The position numbers and the translations under genes were made by a program. The notes beneath the pieces were generated by a model that worked only from the letters and a program-made list of their open reading frames with translations, made no database searches and was not told where the DNA came from. 64,000 nt of DNA from Chytriomyces cf. hyalinus JEL632 (Eukaryota; Chytridiomycota; Chytridiomycetes; Chytridiales; Chytriomycetaceae), in contig JAIWWG010000115.1 of the NCBI GenBank assembly GCA_025435555.1, positions 24,097-88,096 of the forward strand. The letters run 5' to 3'. Below, in pieces: positions 48,278-58,461 of the stretch; the first letter of the stretch is position 1; the number at the start of each line of letters is the position of its first letter.

Positions 48278-50963
48278 TCAGGAATGCTCTTTGATGTTGT
48301 GGACAATATAATCTAGCATATTGGCTTGAGTCAGAAATTCATTAAATGCACTGACATATGTGGGATGGTTGTCCAGATAATTGCGAAAATGAGTGATTGC
48401 CCCCTTGTGTAAAATCAGCATAGACCTAGTGTATCCTTCTGTGAATGGCCACACTGCCTTCAAACTTGCATGCATGTAGACTGGAACAACAATTGGACTC
48501 AAGCAATTGAACTGGTGAAAGGAGAGATTTTTTGCAGGATCTCTCACTGAAGATACTTGTCAAACTGGTTCAGCTTCAGAGTAATGGCATCTCCATCTTG
48601 TTCAGAGTTATTTGCTTCCAGCTCATGATCACCAAAATTGAAACTGATCTTGGTGAATGTTTTTGTAGCATGATAATATTCCATACCCTGGAGTTGAAAG
48701 TCGCAATCTGCTGAAGAAACTTCTCTTGATTTCAGGATTTTGAGGTTGAGTCTTTGAGCTAGACTCCGAAATGATGTGGATGCATCGAGGTTTGGATTGT
48801 TGATGATACTCTTCAAGATTTGAGTGCCTTTTGCTGATGATACCTCTCCCTGGCATGCGTATCCAACAACGTAGTCACAGAGTGTTTCGCAATAATTGCT
48901 GTGACTCAAGTAGGGATTTGCATGATATTTTGCATCAAGATTTGCCTATTGCATTCTCTGTTCGTCCTCAGGAAGAGCATTCACAGCATCCACCTGGCCC
49001 TGAATCCACTGCAAAACATTGACACCTTCTTCAATTGTAGCAGTATCATACCCCACAGCAATCACTGGTTGAAAATCGTAGTTAGCACCCCATGCCCTAG
49101 CCAAATTTAGAGAACCTTGCACAAGTCGAGGATGGTTACGCTCCATTTCCAGATACAGTATGCCCTTTCTTTGAACCAAATTGAGACTCAATCGAGCTTG
49201 TTTACCTTTGAAAGATGATTTCAGTATTTAATATTGTGCTTTTGCTGCAAAATTTTCAATCTGCCTGTTTTTGTGACAGCTGTAAAAAGAAAAATTGAAA
49301 AGCCAGCACGACCAGTGCTCTGTTTGTATGCACTAAATGAGTCTTTTTCCCGCTGTTTTCTTGATACTGGTCCATCTCTATTGTAGCATCTGACCCAAAT
49401 ATTCACGCATTGCGGGGTTTTGTGGAGAAGCCTTGCAACATCTGTTGCAGGTAAGTTGAGGTAATGGTACATATACAGAGCAGAGCATGCATCTTTGTAT
49501 TCTCAGTAGCTTGCATGCTGGAAACCGCTTTCAAAATGCTCATCTGCTCATTTCAAATGCATTTGCTCTTTTAGTGCCGTAAAATTCCCAAAATGTGCTT
49601 GCTGTGCTGGCCTCTGACACCCTGACCACTGCCAGATGCTCACCTGTGACTGCAAGATTGATGGCACCGCTTGTGTTTAGATTGTTTTCGCAGGCTGGCT
49701 GGCTGCAATGGTGGTGCAAGGGTTGTATAAGTGACTGCACATGTCTTGATCATGTGAAAGGCCTCCAATAAGAGGTGTTTGGAGTACATTGTGGCTCTGA
49801 TTTACTATAAAATATCGATTCTGAGATGCCTGGTGGTCTAAGATGCTCTTTTGGTGACAAAAGGGTGACTGCTGGCTTTGTTGCTTCCTTTCAACTGCTG
49901 CTTTTTTTCAAATGCACCCAGAAAATTTGGAGAAAAAGCAGCAATATTTCCAAAAACAAATAAAAATTTACCATCTGTGCATGATTTCAGTACACGGTTC
50001 TCTTTCCTATAGTATCCTCTGCATTCATTCCAGACAACAATATTTGGCTCCTTTCTAAGGGATTTTTTTACAAGGCAGTATGATGAGCAGGTATGAAGAA
50101 GCACACAATTTGCAAAGTCAATGCAGTCATCAATGTGATCTTAAATGTCAAAGATCTTGGTTCTCAGGGGCTTGTTACTGGGGTTGGGACCAACACCCTC
50201 ATGTGCTGGCCACTGACAAATATTTCCAACCTTGTCTGGGGTCACATCAATGCCGACTCAAACATGATCACAAACTTTTGAATTTGCCTCGACATTGATG
50301 CGGGTAGTATACCAAGGTGTTGTGATGACTCGTGTGGGATCTGATAGCATCCTGCCAGAAGGATGGAGTGCAGAGACTTACAAAATATTTTTCGTTTTAG
50401 TTGTTGACCATAAATTGTTGAAGGTGATAGATAATAACCTTAGTCAAATTTGCCTCAATGACATCAGGCATTTCTGCTGCAATTTCTTGTTCAATAATGC
50501 GAAGTGCTTCTATATTTCCAACTTGCAATGCCCTATTTAGCAGTGAATGCAAGCTAGCTGCAGCATCTTGCTTCCATAAAATTGCATGACAGTGGATGGT
50601 CCCTTAAGACTTTGCAAACTTGCCAATGCCAATGCCCTCTGTTAAAACAATTTTGAACCATGAATTTGTACCCAGGACAAAGACTTGATTGACAATGGTC
50701 CTGTAGCGTATGAGAACATGGTTGATTTGCTCAGTTGAGGCACCCTGCCCAAGAGATGCAGGTTGAACAGCATCAGCCAACTCTGCCAACCCCCATTTTG
50801 AAAACAAATCCTCTATCACTTGAAATACTTCAGGCCAGTGATGCTCCACCATTGAACTAGTGGTAAAAACAATAGGAAGCTCATCATTTAGGTTCAGCTG
50901 ATGCTTGACTATAGCCAACAAATTGAGGCATTGGTTAAGCCAACATCCAGGAGATCTGGTCAC
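48278..50963 (-). pseudogene. HUH Rep endonuclease region of the Helitron-like element
   Basis: Contains the rolling-circle Rep parts: VFTTSSMVEHHWPEVFQV, the HUH pair in TIHCHAIL, and CVLLHTCSSYCLVKKSLRK (Cys/His cluster). It continues HPRLVQGSLNLARAWGANYD and the two catalytic-type tyrosines spaced by three residues in DYVVGYACQG. The frame is interrupted by TAA just before GTIHCHAILW (50604) and by further stops in the section around 50130-50420. The spacing of the two tyrosines is the same as I recall for reconstructed Helitron Reps. Confidence 0.75.
49221..49472 (-). other. Helix-turn-helix-like ORF inside the Helitron Rep region
   Basis: The frame reads LPATDVARLLHKTPQCVNIW followed by VRCYNRDGPVSRKQRE. 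This resembles the first helix-turn-helix of Tc1/mariner- or IS630-type transposases (x-D-VA-LL--s---V--W---Y---G). Normal Helitron Rep genes have nothing similar at this point, so it may be the rest of a nested insertion. Evidence is a motif only. Confidence 0.3.
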
Positions 50964-51061
50964 ATTGGATCCCTAGTACATGATTTTATTTGCAGCTGAT
51001 TGGATAAAGGCATTCTCTGCCGTGGCTCCTGTCGCAAAAAAAAAGCAACTAATTAGACCAC

Positions 51062-51084
51062 AAAAAAAAAAAAAAAAAAAAAAA
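51062..51084 (+). repeat. 23-base poly(A) tract inside the element
   Basis: An uninterrupted run of 23 A on the plus strand (T on the coding strand) lies between two Rep-domain blocks of the element and breaks the frame. It could be the tail of a small retroposed insertion or an expanded homopolymer. Confidence 0.7.
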
Positions 51085-51367
51085 CACCTTGTCCTCTTGT
51101 TGGATTTGGCAGAGTTTCAACATTGTTTACAAGGCTGCGCCCATCACGTTCCTCCATCAGAATAGCCCAGATTTGACCCAAATTCAATGGTTCCTCTGCA
51201 ATCATTTGTGAAATTCCAAATGAAGTTGAATTCATTGTTTGCTCAGATTGCTTGATATTGTACAGGGCAAACTTGAGAGTGGGATGACTGGCATAGCTTC
51301 CATCTGCCAAGTTCATTATCTGGCAAATCCAAGCAAACAGCTGAAAATTCCATGCACGTGGCCCATG

Positions 51368-52330
51368 TCATGTAAAACTGGCTGGTATATCTTTCTGCCA
51401 AGACCCATCAGGCACTTGAAACAGACATGGCATAAAAACAGTGGGGTATGCGGCACCCCAGAAGTATGGAAATGTTTTCCAATCAACAAGATCTGTTGTT
51501 CTGCCATGCTGCACCAAAACAGGATTTTTGCCTTGAGGTTCATGCATGAGTTCGAGAGATTCATGCATGGGATCAGGAGGTTCATACATAGGGTCAGGAG
51601 GTTTATAGGCAGGTGCATCAGATGCAATCTCTTGAAGATGTTGCATCATTCCATCAATTCTTTGCCTCAATCTAAAAGCCCCAGCAGATGAGCTTTCAAC
51701 TATCCCACTTTCTGTTATTTCAACATCCAAATCACCCTCTTGCATTCTTTGACTAGGTGCCAGCCCCAAATCCTCATTATCTTCTCCATCCAGCACTGTC
51801 ACTGCTTCAGAATTGATGAAACCATCTTCAGGCAATTGATTTAAATTCTTAAGACTGAATGGGATATTTTGATATGCTAGTGAATTTGCATATGCCCAGT
51901 CCAAAAATGCTGAGACTTTTGAGCGCCGAATGCGAAATTGCTGAAATTTGGGAGCATCCTCTGCAGTTGCATCACCAGCCACTTTTTCTTGTTCAAAGAT
52001 AAGGCACTTAATGTGCAGTTGTGACAGGGCTTCAGCAACTTGGAGAACTGAATTTGTGCGATCCAGAAACATGACGTGGCCTTTGAGTTTCCTTCCACCA
52101 TACTTCAAGGACACAGTAGCCATAGAAGATTGAATGATGGTGCACATACTGATATCAGCCCATCCAAGTCCAGTAAAGCAAATTGGGCATGAAATGCCAT
52201 GGTGAAACCCAGAAAAGGGGCAGAATTTGGGTTGCAGATTTTTTGACAGCTCCTTGATACAGTTGTTGCAAGCAGGATTGTCGGTACAAATGGTGGTGGC
52301 ACGCTGTACGAGGGTTTGTGACTTGAGGAC
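51368..52330 (-). pseudogene. N-terminal domain of the Helitron-like protein
   Basis: Begins with a Cys-rich segment CTDNPACNNCIKELSKNL and CPFSGFHHGISCPICFTG. It continues SLKYGGRKLKGHVMFLDRTN, FRIRRSKVSAFLDWAYANSL and NLNQLPEDGFINSEAVTVLD. Then come a proline-rich imperfect repeat (PPDPMYEPPDPMHES) and KTFPYFWGAAYPTVFMPCLF. A TGA at 51368 interrupts the frame, which continues HGPRAWNFQLFAWICQIMN. This is the usual layout before the Rep domain in Helitron-like proteins of fungi and oomycetes (inference). Confidence 0.7.
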
Positions 52331-53704
52331 TAGGTGCTACAACGATGATTTTAGTCTAAGAAGATGTTGAATATCAGTCTCAAGTGATGGAGCACTGTTT
52401 ACTTCAATAAAGGTTAAGTCTCCCTGATTCATCTCTTATTCTCTACTGCAGATAAAGAAGAGTCACGCACCTCACCATTCCACCAACCTCAATACATATG
52501 GGCATGAATTATGACATTGAGTAGGGTAAACGTCTAGTAGATACTATAACAAGGAATGAATACACGAATACACGTGTTCTATGAAGGGCGCGGACTTGTA
52601 GATGATGATAGCTTATTTCACTACATGACTTCAACTATTCTTGCTCTGATCAAGCATAAAGATGGTTGAAAGTAATTGTCTGGAATATATATGATGCTGG
52701 CCTAGTTGTTAAGGTTCGCGACTACAGACCAACAGGTCCCTGGTTCAACCCACACTGCTGCCAGTTTCATGCAGCTATCTTCTGATCTTTATAGAGAAAT
52801 AAGCAGAAGAAGAAGAAATAGAAATCAACTTGGAAAAGTATTCTATTACTACTTTTGTATGACTAATATGTCAAGCCAGTCAAGCAATTAATCAATAACC
52901 TTACCCAGTGTGGGGATATTAATTATGATTGACAAGCCTTAACTGTCAGCCAGTAATGAATGACTAATCAGCCTGAAAAAACTGAATTGTCAGCACTGAC
53001 TCACTTTTTCAGCAATTTCAAACTGCAAAATGAAAAATGGATGATTTCACATCAAATCTCATTTGTAGAACTGAAATGACAAATGAAATGGAAAAAAGGG
53101 TGGCTCAAAAGTGAAACTGAAGAAAGCCCAATGAGATTTTGCAGGAGCCAAAAATGTATATAAGGAGAGCTGTTTTGTTGTGTTGTGATTCACCTTAAGA
53201 TAATAAATCCTATCAAAGCCCAAAACCCAAATCCTCACAGATTTGACAGTGCTGCACATTGATTCCCTCTGCAGCTGATAGCCACACTGCTCCTTGAGGG
53301 TTCAGTACTTGGACTCGAGATGGGTGCCCCCTTTTTTGCGGCTCAATTTGCGCAAATGTTGCTGGTGTGAGACCCAAGTCCGCAGTTGACTGGGTGACTT
53401 TATTTGGGGGCATTGCAGTCGAACTGGTGGCTTCACTTTGGGGCATTGCAGTGTTCGATTGAAACTGTTTTCGATTTTTTGTTTCAGACGCAAAGAATGT
53501 AAAGGCAAACTGGACTGGGAGATGTGACGAGTCACTTTTTATTTAAATAAAAATGCGCTCGAGCCTTTTCTATCCATGATATTTGTGAGTCCACTCCATG
53601 ACGAGGTCACAAAAAGGCAGCTGGAAATTTTTTTTCAGTGATGAGTCAAAATATACTTTATTTTTATATTTTTATTTGATGTGTAATTCAATTCATCCAC
53701 AGAC
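52331..53704. other. AT-rich, gene-poor part of the accessory island
   Basis: Apart from the tRNA-like sequence at 52693, no gene is clear. A minus-strand ORF at 53213-53446 (MPQSEATSSTAMPPNKVTQS) contains KRGHPSR, which resembles an AT-hook, and might be an N-terminal exon of the Helitron-like protein, but I cannot join it. CpG is rare here. Confidence 0.4.
52693..52830 (+). repeat. tRNA-derived SINE-like sequence
   Basis: A sequence starting gatgctgg carries an A-box-like TGGCCTAGTTGTTAAGG (52698-52714) and, 27 bp further, a B-box-like GGTTCAACCC (52742-52751). The spacing between the boxes is as in a tRNA gene. The T stem (CCTGG/CACAC) and the acceptor do not pair properly, so it is not a functional tRNA. 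It is followed by an unrelated body and an A/G-rich tail (gcagaagaagaagaaatag). This is the layout of a SINE with a tRNA head. A second copy was not looked for outside the window. Confidence 0.4.
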
Positions 53705-55014
53705 ATGACAGCATCATCCTCATCCTCTTCATCTTCATCTTTCCGACTGTCGAATGCTATAAAACAGACTCCCTTGGTGCCTCTAAGCGACCATTGTGCT
53801 TTGTTGGGGTCAGATATGGAATCCAATGATGATTTTGTGAAACCACGTGTGAAACAGAAAAAAGGAAGACTGCTGAAGAAAATAAGGTATGGACTACTCT
53901 GTTTGTGTTCTTTTGACTTGACTGAACTTGATTTTTGGGAAATAGACTTCACAGCCAGGTTTTCCCAAATTCTGACATGGAGCGTTGGTGCCCAAATAGA
54001 TTTATTTAAAATAGATGGTATTGAAGTTGAAGAAAAAAAAGTAAGTTCTCTTCTGATGTTGAAATTAATATCTTCTAATATGTTCAATGAATAGGAAAAA
54101 AAAATATTGGCTGTGAACGGTTTTGAAGTTGAATACAAAGTAAGTTCTTTTCCTTATTTGAAATTAATGTCTTACTATTATGTTGCAGGAAAACAAAATA
54201 TTGTTTGTGAAAAATGGAACTTGTGATGAAGGTGAATCTGGAGAGTCAGTTATTGCATTTGTACTGTTTGTCCTTTTTCTGTTACTATTTTCTCAGTGTG
54301 TTTAATTTCCTCAAAAATTTCAATCAAAATGCAGTATGCCCTTCCTTCTCGCATCTTATACACCAAACAAATCAAGATTTGGAAAGTCGCTGGTAACAAA
54401 GACATTGCAGCAGGAGAATCTGGCATTCCTGTGAATGTGTTTGACACCGAGTGCACTCCTGATGAGTGCTCATTAACTCCGAATTTGAATGAGGATGGGG
54501 TTCTAGTTTCATTCGACCTGACAGGTGAAATCATATTATTTTGGGTTCAACTATCATTGACATTATGTTTTGGTGTTTTGCATTTGAAAAAATTTTGACT
54601 CCGCAGAAACTGAAGATTGTCGTGAAGAATCGGGATGAGGATGTCAAAGCATATGGTCTCCATGCCTTGGAATCACATTTCTAGTGGAATTGAGTGGAAT
54701 AACTTACAAATTTCTTATTCCATGTCTGCATTCGAAAACTGTCTGTGTCAACAATTGCAGTCTCAATCGTAACACTGGCTAATTCACTGGCATTGATTTT
54801 TTGTGCGAGATTTGAGGGTTCTCGTTTCTACACAGGATGGAATGCAACAGACTATTTGGACAAATAGTGGCGTCGACATTGGAATTGATGGATTTGAGGG
54901 ATTTGTGCAACTTCCTATTGATAGTGTGGAGAATAAGTGTCGCGTGGACATTGCAAAGCTCGCAAATTTGGTTTTGTTGTTGGGGGCTTATGTGGACGAA
55001 AATGAAGAATGATA
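53705..55014 (+). CDS. Orphan multi-exon gene with a duplicated exon-intron unit
   Basis: Unrecognised. Exon 1 starts at an ATG followed by a poly-Ser run and KPRVKQKKGRLLKKI. A GT-AG intron (donor 53886, acceptor ccag near 53960) leads to FSQILTWSVGAQIDLFKIDG. Then come exon 3 (54095-54139, EKKILAVNGFEVEYK), exon 4 (ENKILFVKNGTCDEG), a later exon YALPSRILYTKQIKIWKVAG with GIPVNVFDTECTPDECSLTP, and probably a last exon with VDIGIDGFEGFVQLPIDSVE ending AYVDENEE. Joins up to exon 4 keep phase; the rest are uncertain. The last part (about 54600-54800) contains stops in all frames I tried. It lies in the CpG-poor island beside the Helitron, so it may be an element-borne or rapidly evolving gene. 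Confidence 0.45.
54001..54232 (+). repeat. Tandem duplication of an exon plus its intron
   Basis: Introns 54041-54094 and 54140-54188 are clearly related: both start gtaagttct and share ttgaaattaat.tctt.ctat/aatatgtt near the 3' end. The exons around them encode related peptides: FKIDGIEVEEKK, ILAVNGFEVEYK and ILFVKNGTCDEG. The repeat unit is about 95 bp (45-nt exon plus 49-54 nt intron), in phase 0, so duplication adds 15 residues without shifting the frame. Confidence 0.75.
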
Positions 55015-55112
55015 AGGAGGACATTTTTTTTTCCCTTGCTATTATCATTATGTGCATAAAAAATTTTAAAAAGAGCCAAGCTTTTTATGGGAAAGCTTCG
55101 ACTGTCTAACAC

Positions 55113-56832
55113 TCAGCTGCGCCATCTATGCTTCCTTTCCAAACCCAGCGACTGTTGATCCAAAAACTGACCCTGCTGAAGAGTTGTTGGCACCCCAATC
55201 GCCAGCATATTCGTGCGACAAGTGTTGCTCTTGCTGCTGAAAATGAGCCCATCTACTGGCTGTATCCATTTCCTCATAATCCATCTCATCTGAACATTTG
55301 GTGGCAGCATTGGGAGCCGGACTTTGAATTGCGATGGTGTTTCCAGCTCAGCCGCTCGCGCAACTCTGCCTCTATTCAGAGCATCTTTCACAGCCCCTAG
55401 CATTGGCTGACTGGTGGCCATCACGTCGAGCTTTGATGCATTCGACGATGTGGCGATTTGGTGCAAGATGAGGTCCCTTGAGATCCATCAACGCGTTAGC
55501 AACTCATTCCAACAAACAGCCCACAAACACACCTGTACTGAGACGCGTAAGGCGGCAAATGGGGTACAGGTTTATTGTGTTCAGGATTTCCAAGCATCGT
55601 GAGCGCGAAAATGTGAGGACCTTTTGGCTCTGCAGGCGAGGGTAGCTTGTGCGTTCCTTTTGTTTTGAGTGATTTTGCTTTTTGTTTCGCCGAGTGCATG
55701 TTGAAGAGGAATTCTCGCTCGACGGATGGAATGTCTTTTTCGTTGAGTGTTTCTGAAATGAGATGCTTGTTTCAGATGAAATTATCAAGAAAGTGGATGC
55801 AATTACCAAGACATTGGCCTGCGAGGATGGCTTTTTGGCGGAACTTCACAATGCCTGCGACCGGGTTTGCGTTCACGTTCAACGACCGGAGCTGTGTGCA
55901 CGAGCCAAGAAAGTACTGCAACCCCTGATTCAGAAGAAGCATGAGAAGATGGCTGGACAGGTTGTTGGCCACACTTGCCTCCCAATTTGAAATGTTGTTT
56001 CGAAAAAGATCCAGTTCTTCCAGATATGTCAACCCAGCCAAAGTATTCAGTTCCTCAATGTTGCATCCCGACACAGTCAGTGTGCAAAGAGAATTCTGAA
56101 GGTTGACTTCAGTATATGAATAGCGTCAGACTGAAACAACAGAACTTACTCCAACATAGTTCATGCAGTCCTCGTCGAAAGTCAACGGCTCAGTTATTCT
56201 CTGTCCATCCAAATGTAAGCATTCAAGTGCAGGCAGCTGGTGCAGCCCAGAGACGTGAGAAATCTTGTTTCCCGCAAGGTGCCTGAGAAAGTGTGTTGGT
56301 TGAAGATGCACTCAAATCTAGTGGTAAACAACAGCCTCACAACTCAGTCAGCCTTCCAAGCCCACATCTAGCCCAGATATCTCCTCAATCTGATTGTGCT
56401 GCAGATATAATCTTACGAGAGCTGTGCATGCCTGTAGCCCTTCAATCCTAGCAATGTTGTTTTCGTACAATAAAGCACGGTCAAGTTCCTGCACGCGTCC
56501 AGGGCTTGCATCGCAGCAATGCCTCTTCCAACCAAAGAAACGTGAGTCACACGGCGCAGAAACGCGTCAACACTCTCGTTCTTGTTTCGTTTTTGCGTTG
56601 ATCCATGCTCGACTGTTTCGTGTGTCATTGCACTGGGAACTGTCTGTGCTGACTGTTTTTTACGGTCTGGTCTAGTTGTTGCTGTTCTTGCGGAGTTGTT
56701 CGATTGGTATGAGACCAGCGATGATGTGCTCACACCCATGCCCTTCAACGCGCTTTGGAGTGTTGGCAGCGCAGAGGGAACATTGTAGCTGGGAAGATAT
56801 GAAACACTGCCAGATTTGGAAGACCTGAGCAT
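55113..56832 (-). CDS. PPP1R42: PPP1R42-like leucine-rich-repeat protein (flagellar/centrosomal)
   Basis: Leucine-rich-repeat protein whose animal relative associates with centrosomes and cilia. Matching segments are VDAFLRRVTHVSLVGRGI and NLTVLY followed one frame over by YENNIARIEGLQACTALVRL. Next are YLQHNQIEEISGLD, HLAGNKISHVSGLHQLPALE, and LHLDGQRITEPLTFDEDCMN (animal HVENQRLPLGEKLLFDP). Then SLCTLTVSGCNIEELNTLAG, YLEELDLFRNNISNWE, SLNVNANPVAGIVKFRQKAI and FLDNFI. The C-terminal exons read LNEKDIPSVEREFLFNMHSA, PHIFALTMLGNPEHNKPVPH and QPMLGAVKDALNRGRVARAA. Two one-base shifts in short homopolymers (near 56470 and 56362) interrupt conserved repeats without an intron. Together with the axonemal dynein it points to a flagellated organism. 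Confidence 0.85.
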
Positions 56833-56910
56833 TTTTTGAGGTTGCTTCTTTGCGGCAGAGATTCACACTCCCGAGGTGACAATTTGATTTTTTATTGGTT
56901 AAATTTTATT

Positions 56911-58247
56911 CTAATTCTCGGCTGCACGCGCAACAGCCCTTCCATCGCCCAGACTGACAACCAAACTCTCGCTGTTGAGACCCGAGTTTGAAGAAGCGCG
57001 AGACAGTCCTTCATCTTGCGGAGTTGCCACTTCGACGGAGTTGTTTTCCCTTGCTAATTTGGTTGGCTGAACATCCTCCGCTTCGACCTTTGTCTCAATC
57101 TTGTGAATACTGGAGGCCAGTTTATCCGTGCTCTTGGTTTTATTCTGTGCAGTGGGTTGTAGCTTCACTTTCTTTGTCGGCGTAGGACTTGCTGCACCAT
57201 CAGCATTCACGCGTTTATGATGCAGCGACCCAGTCTCCAAGACATATCTCTGCTGCTGCTGTTGAGACTGATAAAAGAATTCAAACTGCATTGAATGCTG
57301 CATCTGCCGTTGCTGCTGCAACTGAAAACGAATCTGGTTCTGTTCCATCGTTCGCGCAGCTTGAAGTTCACATTGCATTTTGTAGTACGCGTTTTCATAG
57401 CGAGTGGCGTAGAAGGGGTTCATCCAGTGTGGGATTCGGTCGGGTTCCGGTTCTGTTGTTGCTGTTAAGGAGTCTGATGCGCCGAGCATTTCGAGAACAG
57501 ATGTGTCCACTGAACAACATGGCCGCGATTCTCTACAAAGTGATGCCATTTGATGCTGGAAAGCTGAGCATGACCGGTGTTACTTTGCTGCTGTAAGTCT
57601 CGTTGTTTGTATCGGGGACAATGTTCACAGCAGCGGGGTCAGCCGCATCGCCCACAGGGTTATCAACCACTGCAGTATCACTGGACAAAGCCCTTAACGT
57701 ATCAACAATACACCCCGATGCTCAACATTAATGCCATGCAGAATCGCGGCGGGACAATGTACGTCCCTCCACACGTCATTCCGTCACGCGCCATTTTCCC
57801 ATACAATCCCTCGCCGCTGCTTCCAACATATGGATTCATGCAAAAATCGGAGCACCATTCGCGCCGTTTTAACGAAACGGAGCTGAGGTAGTGGCGCACT
57901 TTCGCGGCGAGGGGAGAAACTCACGTGACCCGCGACAGCGACGAGTCGTTGAAATGTTGATTGTAAGGTGATGTCGATAGGCGAGTGCAGTTCTGGTTGG
58001 CAGCAAAGTGAGAAAAACAAAAACAACCTTTAAGCAAGACATTGCTCACGGTACCAAGTGCCAGTTTCGCTAAAGCCTCTGCTTCGTGGATATCATGAGC
58101 ATGTCGTGAAGGTGTATAAAGAGGGATCTGGTTGTGGAATGGAGTTGCAAAGGGAAGTGTGCATGGTCTGAAGGGTTCTTGAATGGTGCCGGGTTTGGCG
58201 GGTTGCTTGATGTGCGTTTTGATGCGAGCTTGATGGTGGGACGACAT
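56911..58247 (-). CDS. Unrecognised Gln-rich, probably nuclear protein
   Basis: Function unknown. The best model starts MSSHHQARIKTHIKQPAKPG at 58247 and contains HDIHEAEALAKLALGTVSNV. Through short GT-AG introns it reaches SVSLKRREWCSDFCMNPYVG and VVDNPVGDAADPAAVNIVPD. It then runs as a long exon (57549-56911) with a Gln-rich coiled region (RFQLQQQRQMQHSMQFEFFY) and the likely nuclear localisation signal SPTPTKKVKLQ. The joins between 57550 and 57930 are uncertain; an alternative plus-strand reading of 57640-57891 (VPPHVIPSRAIFPYNPSPLL) also looks protein-like. Both strands cannot be coding, and I prefer the minus strand because its exon phases fit. Confidence 0.5.
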
Positions 58248-58461
58248 GCGTCAGACTCGATGTTCTTGGTGGGGTTGTGACTCAGTCGCGTTTGTGATTA
58301 TTTGTTGCGGCATTTGTTTTGATTGCTTTAAAAATATTTTCAGGTTTAACACAACATTGCGAGGTGACAAGTCATTGGGAAAAAGAGCTCTTTTATTTGA
58401 TACCACTAAACACAGACAACTGCTGAACAAGAAACACGAACTGAAGACAAAACAAAACATC

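Larger units (their letters stand above)
46420..52330 (-). mobile_element. Decayed autonomous Helitron-like rolling-circle transposon
   Basis: On the minus strand, reading 52330 down to 46420, the parts of a Helitron Rep/helicase follow each other. First is an N-terminal Cys-rich block CNNCIKELSKNLQPKFCPF. Next is a conserved region with FRIRRSKVSAFLDWAYANSL, then the Rep N-domain ELPIVFTTSSMVEHHWPEV and the HUH motif GTIHCHAILW (about 50575-50604). A Cys/His cluster and HPRLVQGSLNLARAWGANYD follow, and then the paired-tyrosine motif YVVGYACQGE (near 48860). Last is a Pif1-type SF1 helicase with Walker A FGVAGTGKSYVMDLI, Walker B LLDEVLM and motif VI-like QGLTVGREKA, ending at a TGA at 46420. 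The frame is broken by stops (TGA at 51368, TAA at 50604) and shifts, so it is not autonomous now. Terminal TC and CTRR ends and the 3' hairpin were not located. Confidence 0.85.

Noticed and set aside
47400-52200. CRISPR-like or satellite array in the 46-52 kb region
   Set aside because: Short proline-rich peptide repeats (PPDPM) are coding repeats of the transposon protein, not a spaced repeat array; no regular direct repeats were seen.
57640-57891. Plus-strand Pro/Tyr-rich ORF (VPPHVIPSRAIFPYNPSPLL)
   Set aside because: The minus strand gives phase-consistent exons through the same DNA; without transcripts I kept only the minus-strand gene.
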